Positions 1-5,112 of a stretch of 5,112 nt of DNA are shown piece after piece. The position numbers and the translations under genes are program-made. The DNA is taken from the NCBI GenBank assembly GCA_947306035.1, contig CAMZFG010000098.1, forward strand, positions 1 to 5,112, given 5' to 3'. The stretch comes from an uncultured Clostridia bacterium. GTDB taxonomy: Bacteria; Bacillota; Clostridia; Oscillospirales; CAG-272. Below the pieces are notes generated by a model, which saw only the letters and a program-made list of their open reading frames with translations, was not told the origin of the DNA and did no database searches. Positions within the stretch are counted from its first letter, which is position 1, and the number at the start of each line of letters is the position of its first letter.

Positions 1-55
<55 letters not shown>

Positions 56-78
56 CAATGGGAGCATTCACAAAACTG

Positions 79-114
79 CCTTACAATCATATCACAGCCG
101 ACCGCGGTTGTCAA
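79..114 (-). promoter_or_regulatory. Sigma-A/sigma-70 promoter of the tRNA-Gly gene
   Basis: On the minus strand a perfect -35 box TTGACA (109-114) is followed by a 17-bp spacer (92-108) and a -10 box TATGAT (86-91). The last spacer bases are TGA, giving an extended -10 (TGnTATGAT). The predicted start is a G near 79-80, leaving a leader of about 24 nt before the mature tRNA end at 55, to be removed by RNase P. The -35 match, optimal spacing and extended -10 suggest a strong constitutive promoter, as expected for a stable RNA. Recognition by the housekeeping sigma factor is inferred from consensus only. Confidence 0.88.
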
Positions 115-166
115 GAGCAAATCGAAAAATTTTAACGGGGCGGCGCGCGCCGTTCTGCATCCAATG

Positions 167-197
167 AAAAAAAGACCCCGAAACGGGGTCTTTTTTG
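167..197 (-). terminator. Rho-independent terminator, potentially bidirectional
   Basis: A perfect 7-bp stem, GACCCCG (174-180) with CGGGGTC (184-190), closes on an AAA loop (181-183). It is flanked by seven A (167-173) on one side and six T (191-196) on the other. Read on the minus strand it gives a GC-rich hairpin followed by a U7 tract, six bases after the stop of the 49-residue ORF, so it ends the large-gene transcription unit. The mirrored T6 tract means it could also stop plus-strand transcription, although no plus-strand gene in the window needs it. It separates this operon from the tRNA promoter. Confidence 0.93.
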
Positions 198-202
198 TAA
201 GT

Positions 203-352
203 TCAGTTGCCGTAAAGCGCTTCGATATCCATAAAGGAATCGGTGATGGGGTTGCCCTCCGCGTCGTAGAGCGTGACGGCCGACACGGTGATGATGTCGT
301 TCGTCTGCCAGTACCAGACGGTGGCTTCGGGTGCTTCATACGTTTGTTTCAT
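203..352 (-). CDS. Small hypothetical protein, 49 aa, coupled to the giant gene
   Basis: The ORF runs from ATG at 352-350 to TGA at 205-203 and encodes 49 residues. The N-terminal part reads MKQTYEAPEATVWYW, then DIITVS near residues 19-24, and an acidic C-terminal half ends in EALYGN. It has no cysteine, no membrane segment and no signal peptide, and is acidic overall. The start is supported by a purine-rich Shine-Dalgarno (AGAGGGGG) 8 nt upstream, which overlaps the stop of the preceding gene. The 15-bp gap and the terminator right after the stop indicate an operon with the GLUG/MBL gene. From memory, short proteins with an N-terminal Y-x-x-P-E/K stretch followed by a D-(I/V)-I-T-x-S stretch recur in Clostridia genomes without known function; I cannot verify this here. 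A peptide precursor or a chaperone-like partner is possible, but nothing in the sequence proves either. Confidence 0.72.
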   Translation of the reverse strand: MKQTYEAPEATVWYWQTNDIITVSAVTLYDAEGNPITDSFMDIEALYGN

Positions 353-360
353 ATCCCGTT

Positions 361-368
361 CCCCCTCT
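361..368 (-). promoter_or_regulatory. Ribosome binding site of the 49-aa ORF, overlapping the upstream stop
   Basis: Read on the minus strand, TGA (370-368) of the giant gene runs directly into a purine tract whose G5 core (365-361) lies 8 nt before the ATG at 352. Because the site shares the last base of the stop codon, a terminating ribosome would cover it, consistent with translational coupling. It departs from canonical AGGAGG but has the expected spacing, and it decides the start of the small ORF. Confidence 0.65.
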
Positions 369-3300
369 CAAGCGATCGCGCCGTTTTCAACGGTCACGGT
401 CTTGACTGCGGTCGAGGTCAATCTCTCGCCCGTTTGCAGCCGGCCGAACAGCGTTACGGTCAGCGACAACTCGGTGTCGGCCGGCACGTCGCGCAGCACG
501 TAGGCGTAAAGATAATCGCCGTTTCGTTCCGCGGCCGTCACGGTCTGCCCCGCCACGTTAACGGAGGTATACAGGCCCGTGGTCGTTCTTTCCCAGTGAT
601 AGAGGGCGCCGCTATGCTGCATGGTGATCTCAAAGCCGAAATGCCGCAGGCCCGCCGCCGTCACGTCCCCCACCGAGGCGACGAAGTAAACGTCGACCTT
701 GCCGTCCACGGGGTCCGTGGTGCCGACGAGCAGATTGATGAAGGTCGCGGCGCTCCACATGCTCACGCGGCGGGCGTGGGCGGTGGCGCAGTTTAAGGTA
801 TTGCCGCTGCGCATGCCCGTGCCGTCGAGATACGTGCCCGCCGCATACGGCAGGGTCAGGCACACGTTGTCCCAGGCGGGAATGACCTCGGTCGCGTTGG
901 ACTTGATCCACACGTTGACGTCGCGCGAATGGCTGTTATACAGATTGTAGAACGTGTTGACGGCGTCGTAATCTTTGGCCGTGCGGGGCGAGACGTTGTT
1001 GTAGATCAGCACGTCGGCAGGCCAGAAGACCACCGGCGCGGCGATCTTGGTGTAGAGCGACACGCTGGTCGCGGCCGCGTTTGCGTTCATGCCGTGATGC
1101 TCCAGCTGCACCATATCCGCCCGCAAAGTGGCGGCGGTGTAGGTGTATTCCAGCGCGTTGCCCGTGCCGTTCGAGGCGTCGCCCATCACCATGAATTTGG
1201 TGACGACCGCGCCCGATCTGTCGGTCACGTCAAAGCGCACCACGGTCGAGGTATCGTTGCCGTCGTAAAAATCGTTGGCACACAGGCCGCCGGAATAGTA
1301 GGACTGTTTGACGTCCTCGTAGGTGCAAAGCACGGTGGCGGTCGCGTCGGCAAAGCCGATCTGCATACCGCTGTGTACGGTATAGCGCACCGCGCCCGGG
1401 TAGGCGGCCATGGCCGTATCCACCGCCGACTTCTGCGACGAACCGATGTCGCCGACGGCGTTCACGGGGCAGTTGGCGTAAAAGCCCCGCACGGTCACGC
1501 GTTTGGCGTGGCCTTCGCTCGCAAAGCGCACCATGACGCCGTAATGGTCGTCGTGCATGTGCGTTAAGAACCAGGCGGCCACCACGGGTTTGCCGGGTCT
1601 TACGTTGTTGGCCGTGAGAATGGCTAAAAGGGTGTCGGCCGCCGTTTTGGAGCCGTAACCGCCGTCGATAACGATGAATTCCCCGTTCGTCAGGCGGATG
1701 ACGTAGCCCATGCCGCCGTGCGCCGCGCTGTAGGTGTTATCCGCGTCGAGCTGCCAGATCTGCGCCTCGCACACGCGGTCCGACGCGCCGATCTCTTTTG
1801 CAAGATCGCAGACGCAGCCGTGCTCGAACACCACGCGGCCGCGGGCGGTGCCCACCGCGCCGAGATAGGAGACGTAAACGGTATAAAAGCCGTTTTGATA
1901 CAGTTTGTAGATATCCGAGCCGCTCTCCAGCGTATAACTCTGTTTCAGCGTGTAACCCGCCGCCGTCAGGGCGCTTTCGTAGGTCGCCAACTGGGCGGTG
2001 CTCATGGCCTTGTAGTAGCGCACCACGCGCACGCCGTCGTCAAACGAGGAGACGTTGCTGTCCGCCGTGGGGCCGACGGGCCAGACGGGCACGGGCAAAA
2101 GATCGCTCACGCTCTCGGGCAGATAGGAGCCGAGCCGCACGAACTGCGACCAGCCCTCGCCGGGGGCCGCCTCCTGCGCGCCCGACAGGCAGTTGACGGT
2201 GTAGTCGAAAGCCGTGCCTTCCACCTTGCCGCTCTGCGCGTGCCACGCGCCGTAGTCCTGCCCCGTTCTGGCGTAAATGCCGCCGAGCGAGAGACAATCG
2301 GTGATCTTGGAGTTGCCGGAGTTGCCGCTCATCCACGGAATGATGCCCGCCAGATCGTTTTCGCCGACATCGTTCTTTTTGACGAGGTTGCCGGCGTAAA
2401 CGAGGTTCTTCAATTGCACGTTATCCGGGTCGAAGTAGTCGTCCCAGTCCACGCGGCCGAGCATGCCGCCGATGCGGGCGCTGGCCGTGGCCGTGGAGAT
2501 GATATCCATCTCGGAGTAGATGGTGTCGAGCGTGGTGGCCGCGTAGGCGTAACCCGCAATGCCGCCGACGTGCCGCCAACCCGCGCCGACCGAGGCGCCC
2601 TCTCCGTCGGTATAGACCATGGTGCTGTTGAGAATGATCAGATCTTTGATGGTGGCGCCCACCAGCGAGACGAACAAGCCGGAACCCTTGACAAGGCCGC
2701 CGTCGCTGTCGTGATAGCAGTCCGTCTTGTAGGCCGCCTCGATGTAGATGCCGCTGATGCTGTGTCCCTGCCCGTCAAAGGTGCCGCTGAACGAGGGGAT
2801 GACCGTCCACACGTTGGTCGGTCTCTCGGGCGCCGTGGCCGCCGTGCGGCCGCCGCCCATGTTCACGCGTCCGTTCCAGCCGGGGTTTAAGTCGATGTCC
2901 GCCGTCAGTTTGAAGGTCTTGCCCGCAAAGTAATCGTCGCTGCCGGGATCGGCGGCGCTGGCCGCGGCCGCCAGCTGCACAAAACCGAGCAGCTGCTCCG
3001 CCGTGGCGATCTGGAAAGTGCTTTTGGCGGGGTCGTACCACGAGGTGTCGGGCCGGATGACGCCGCTGTTGATGATATCCAGCATATCCGTGACCGGCGC
3101 AGGAAGATAGGAAAGGCAATCGGCGTTCCACGACCAGCCCTCGCCGGGCGCGGAGCCCTGCGTGCCGGAGAGACAGTTGACGGTGTAGTCGAAGGCCGTG
3201 CCTTCCACCTTGCCGCTCTGCGCGTGCCACACGCCGTAGTCCTGCCCCGCACGCGCGTAGGTCATGCCGAGTGAGAGGCAATTCGTGATCTTGGAGTTGC

Positions 3301-5112
3301 CCGAACTGCCGCTCATCCACGGGATGATGCCCGCCAGGTCGTTTTCGCCGACGTCGTTCTTTTTGACGAGGTTGCCGGCGTAAACGAGGTTTTTCAGTTG
3401 CACGTTATCGGCGGGCAGATAACTTTCCCAGTCCACGCGGCCGACGAGACCGCCGATGCGGGCGCTGGCCGTGGCCGTGGAAATGATATCCATTTCGGAG
3501 TAAATGCCGTCGAGCGTGGCGGAGCCGTAGGCATAGCCCACGATGCCGCCGGTGTGCCGCCAGCCGTTGGCGACCGAGGCGCCCTCGCCGTCGGTATAGA
3601 CCAGCACGCTGTTGCGTATGGCCAGATCCTTGACGACGCCGCCGATCAGGGTGGCGAACATACCGGAGCCCTTGGGCAGATCGCCCCCGCTGGTATGATA
3701 ACAGTCGGTGTTGTAGGCCGCCGCGATATACACGCCGCGCAGCACGTGCCCCTGCCCGTCAAACGTGCCGCTGAACGAGGGAATGACCGTCCAGACGTTG
3801 AGGGGCGCAGAGGGCACGATCGCCGCCGTGCGGCCGCCGGACACGTCCACCCGGCCGTTCCAGCCGGGGTTTAAGTCAATGTCGGCCGTCAGTTTGAAAG
3901 TCTTGCCCGCAAAGTAATTGTCGGTGCCGGGGTTGGCGGCGCTGGCCGCGGCCGCCAACTGCACGAAACCGAGCAGTTCGGCCGCGTTCGAGAGTTCAAA
4001 CGTGCTCTTGGCGGGATCGTACCACGCCGTGTCGGGGAGAATGCCGCCGCCGCTCGCGCGCATCAGCATGGTCGAGACCGGCGCGGGCAGATAGGAACTC
4101 TTGTCGGCGTTCCACGACCAGCCCTCACCGGGCGCCGCGCCCTGCGTGCCCGACAGGCAGTTGACGGTGTAGTCAAAGGCCGTGCCTTCCACCTTGCCGC
4201 TCTGCGCGTGCCACACGCCGTAGTCCTGCCCGTCTCTTGCGTAGGTCGTGCCGAGGTACAGGCAGTTTTGAATTTTGGAGTTGCCCGAACTGCCGCTCAT
4301 CCACGGAATGATGCCCGCCAGGTCGTTTTCGCCCGTGTTGTTCTTTTTGATCACGTTGCCGGCGTAAACGAGATTTTTCAGCTGTACGTTGTCGGCGGGC
4401 AGATAATCTTCCCAGTCCACGCGGCCGACCAAACCGCCGATGCGGGCGTTTGCCGTGGCCGTGGAGATGATATCCATCTCGGAATAAACGGTGTCGAGCG
4501 TGGTGGAGCCGTAGGCGTAGCCCACGATGCCGCCGACGTGCCGCCAGCCGCTGGCGACCGAGGCGCCGTCGCCGTCGGTATAGACCATGGTACTGTTGAG
4601 AATGACCAGGTCTTTGACGACGCCGCCGATCAGAGTGGCGAACATGCCGGAACCTTTGGGCAGGTCGCCGTCACTGGTGTGGTAGCAGTCGGTGTTGTAG
4701 GCCGCCGCGATATAGATGCCGCTGATGCTGTGTCCCTGCCCGTCAAAGGTGCCGCTGAACGAGGGGATGACCGTCCACACGTTGTCGGGCGCCGCGGGCG
4801 CGGCTGCCGCCGTGCGGCCGCCGGACACGTCCACCCTACCGGACCAGCCGGGGTTTAAGTCGATGTCGGCCGTCAGCTTGAATGTCTTGCCGGCAAAATA
4901 GTTGTCGGCGCCGGGGTTTGCGGCACTCGCCTCGGCCGCCAGCTGCACAAAACCCAGCAGTTCGGCCGCCGTGGAAATGGCAAACACGCTCTCGTCGGGG
5001 TCGTACCACGAGGTGTCTGCCGCGATCGCCGCGGCAAGCAAAGGCGCGCCGAGCGAAAGCATGGTGTCCGTCTCGCCCTCGGTGATCTCGTATGCGTCCG
5101 CGTTTTCGCCCG
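368..5112 (-). CDS. Giant GLUG-repeat surface protein with MBL-fold hydrolase domain (5' partial)
   Basis: The frame is open from the window edge (first whole codon at 5110) to TGA at 370-368, giving 1580 visible residues; the true start is outside. Residues below count from the Met at 5062, which is internal. Three 328-residue GLUG-type modules (16-343, 344-671, 672-999) each carry an ELLGFVQLA helix or its QLLGFVQLA variant, FKLTADIDLNPGW, SGTFDGQGH and glycine-rich GLUG turns such as GGIVGYAYG, which is typical of secreted right-handed beta-helix proteins. A Pro-rich linker (about 985-1000) and an alpha/beta segment (about 1005-1085) lead to an MBL domain (about 1100-1405). Visible MBL residues are D1133, HMHDDH (1168-1173), D1295 in MGD, and HHG (1322-1324). 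A beta-rich tail (about 1409-1564) ends without LPXTG, SLH or dockerin. The spacing MGD...HHG and the lack of a clear GHTPG-type third-motif His resemble the ComEC-type MBL branch. Substrate is unknown; hydrolysis of a phosphodiester or ester is inference. Signal peptide and promoter would lie beyond 5112. Confidence 0.9.
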   Translation of the reverse strand, partial: GENADAYEITEGETDTMLSLGAPLLAAAIAADTSWYDPDESVFAISTAAELLGFVQLAAEASAANPGADNYFAGKTFKLTADIDLNPGWSGRVDVSGGRTAAAAPAAPDNVWTVIPSFSGTFDGQGHSISGIYIAAAYNTDCYHTSDGDLPKGSGMFATLIGGVVKDLVILNSTMVYTDGDGASVASGWRHVGGIVGYAYGSTTLDTVYSEMDIISTATANARIGGLVGRVDWEDYLPADNVQLKNLVYAGNVIKKNNTGENDLAGIIPWMSGSSGNSKIQNCLYLGTTYARDGQDYGVWHAQSGKVEGTAFDYTVNCLSGTQGAAPGEGWSWNADKSSYLPAPVSTMLMRASGGGILPDTAWYDPAKSTFELSNAAELLGFVQLAAAASAANPGTDNYFAGKTFKLTADIDLNPGWNGRVDVSGGRTAAIVPSAPLNVWTVIPSFSGTFDGQGHVLRGVYIAAAYNTDCYHTSGGDLPKGSGMFATLIGGVVKDLAIRNSVLVYTDGEGASVANGWRHTGGIVGYAYGSATLDGIYSEMDIISTATASARIGGLVGRVDWESYLPADNVQLKNLVYAGNLVKKNDVGENDLAGIIPWMSGSSGNSKITNCLSLGMTYARAGQDYGVWHAQSGKVEGTAFDYTVNCLSGTQGSAPGEGWSWNADCLSYLPAPVTDMLDIINSGVIRPDTSWYDPAKSTFQIATAEQLLGFVQLAAAASAADPGSDDYFAGKTFKLTADIDLNPGWNGRVNMGGGRTAATAPERPTNVWTVIPSFSGTFDGQGHSISGIYIEAAYKTDCYHDSDGGLVKGSGLFVSLVGATIKDLIILNSTMVYTDGEGASVGAGWRHVGGIAGYAYAATTLDTIYSEMDIISTATASARIGGMLGRVDWDDYFDPDNVQLKNLVYAGNLVKKNDVGENDLAGIIPWMSGNSGNSKITDCLSLGGIYARTGQDYGAWHAQSGKVEGTAFDYTVNCLSGAQEAAPGEGWSQFVRLGSYLPESVSDLLPVPVWPVGPTADSNVSSFDDGVRVVRYYKAMSTAQLATYESALTAAGYTLKQSYTLESGSDIYKLYQNGFYTVYVSYLGAVGTARGRVVFEHGCVCDLAKEIGASDRVCEAQIWQLDADNTYSAAHGGMGYVIRLTNGEFIVIDGGYGSKTAADTLLAILTANNVRPGKPVVAAWFLTHMHDDHYGVMVRFASEGHAKRVTVRGFYANCPVNAVGDIGSSQKSAVDTAMAAYPGAVRYTVHSGMQIGFADATATVLCTYEDVKQSYYSGGLCANDFYDGNDTSTVVRFDVTDRSGAVVTKFMVMGDASNGTGNALEYTYTAATLRADMVQLEHHGMNANAAATSVSLYTKIAAPVVFWPADVLIYNNVSPRTAKDYDAVNTFYNLYNSHSRDVNVWIKSNATEVIPAWDNVCLTLPYAAGTYLDGTGMRSGNTLNCATAHARRVSMWSAATFINLLVGTTDPVDGKVDVYFVASVGDVTAAGLRHFGFEITMQHSGALYHWERTTTGLYTSVNVAGQTVTAAERNGDYLYAYVLRDVPADTELSLTVTLFGRLQTGERLTSTAVKTVTVENGAIA
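2066..3049 (-). repeat. GLUG module 3 of 3 (984-bp in-frame tandem repeat), bordering the linker
   Basis: This copy encodes residues 672-999. It is gap-free against the others but has several private changes: GLFVSLVGATIKDL instead of GMFATLIGGVVKDL, GGMLGRVDWDDYFDPD instead of GGLVGRVDWE.YLPAD, and SQFVRLG in place of SWNAD..S near the end. Its last residues turn into the Pro-rich stretch LPVPVWPVGPT that leads to the enzymatic half. The terminal copy thus appears adapted to the domain junction. Confidence 0.92.
3050..4033 (-). repeat. GLUG module 2 of 3 (984-bp in-frame tandem repeat)
   Basis: This copy encodes residues 344-671, starting at DTAWYDP and ending after the SYLPAPVTDM junction. 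It aligns with module 1 without any gap. It carries the same aromatic, glycine and cysteine landmarks, plus one extra Cys (649) near its end. The ISGIYI stretch of modules 1 and 3 is replaced here by LRGVYI, and the underlying DNA around 3729-3800 is clearly more diverged than in the two flanking copies. Confidence 0.93.
4034..5017 (-). repeat. GLUG module 1 of 3 (984-bp in-frame tandem repeat)
   Basis: This copy encodes residues 16-343, starting at DTSWYDP. It carries the ELLGFVQLA helix, the FDGQGHSISGIYI strand-turn, GGIVGYAYGSTTL (about 177-189) and GGLVGRVDW (about 209-217). Three cysteines (126, 267, 302) recur at the same places in all copies. By hand count it differs from module 2 at about 51 of 328 residues, so about 85 % identity. 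The few residues visible before it (…ETDTM) align in position with the LPAPVSTM and LPAPVTDM ends of modules 1 and 2 but differ, so an upstream fourth copy is possible but not shown. Confidence 0.93.

Noticed and set aside
134..154. GC-rich palindrome CGGCGCGCGCCG (141-152) within AACGG...CCGTT
   Set aside because: It could fold weakly and is followed by an A/T run on the minus strand, but the stem-loop is poor next to the strong terminator at 167-197. It may be only GC-rich spacer, and no operator role can be supported.
1718..2890. 390-aa plus-strand open frame antisense to the GLUG/MBL gene
   Set aside because: The product is Ala/Arg/Gly/His/Val-rich with no recognisable domain. It lies opposite a convincing coding frame and arises from the high G/C at its codon positions. 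Similar antisense frames recur at each repeat (3398-3874, 4208-4858), as expected of a shadow.
2775..3320. Minus-strand frames inside the modules (2775-3320, 2040-2336, 2905-3252)
   Set aside because: They are Arg-rich alternate frames of the same strand as the real gene. Both 2775-3320 and 2040-2336 begin at the same place in their module (MDERQ), as expected from a repeat.
2066..5017. CRISPR-like periodicity
   Set aside because: The repeats are 984-bp in-frame coding modules, not short direct repeats with unique spacers.
5017..5062. Signal peptide at the Met of 5062
   Set aside because: The stretch is hydrophobic but has no basic N-terminal region and no SD. It matches the position of inter-module junctions, so it is treated as internal.

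Overview
The window reads as GC-rich DNA from a Gram-positive, Clostridia-like bacterium, possibly a gut or rumen Oscillospirales-type lineage. The clues are strong G/C preference at third codon positions, a tandem GLUG-type surface protein, a Gly tRNA with a textbook sigma-A promoter, and a short peptide of a type I associate with such genomes. This taxonomic guess is inference; no marker gene is present. Every gene I can support lies on the minus strand, so the window is described from right to left in transcription order.

Positions 5112 to 368 are one very large open frame (1580 visible codons) with its 5' end outside the window. It holds three tandem GLUG-type beta-helix modules, each exactly 328 residues (984 bp) long. 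These are followed by a proline-rich linker, a small alpha/beta segment, a metallo-beta-lactamase (MBL) fold hydrolase domain with an HxHxDH motif, and a beta-rich C-terminal domain of unknown type. The product is probably secreted or surface-exposed, with repeats for binding or spacing and one catalytic domain. No signal peptide or wall anchor is visible.

Fifteen bases downstream, with its ribosome binding site overlapping the stop codon of the giant gene, is a 49-residue ORF (352-203). It is probably co-transcribed and translationally coupled. A strong hairpin terminator (167-197) starts six bases after its stop codon and closes the transcription unit.

The remaining left end holds an independent unit: a consensus promoter (-35 at 109-114, extended -10 at 86-91) and the 5' 55 nt of a tRNA-Gly(TCC), cut by the window edge.

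The most interesting points are the fusion of perfectly periodic GLUG modules to a ComEC-like extracellular MBL domain, the mosaic similarity among the three modules, and the small coupled peptide gene. I see no CRISPR array, insertion sequence or defence system.
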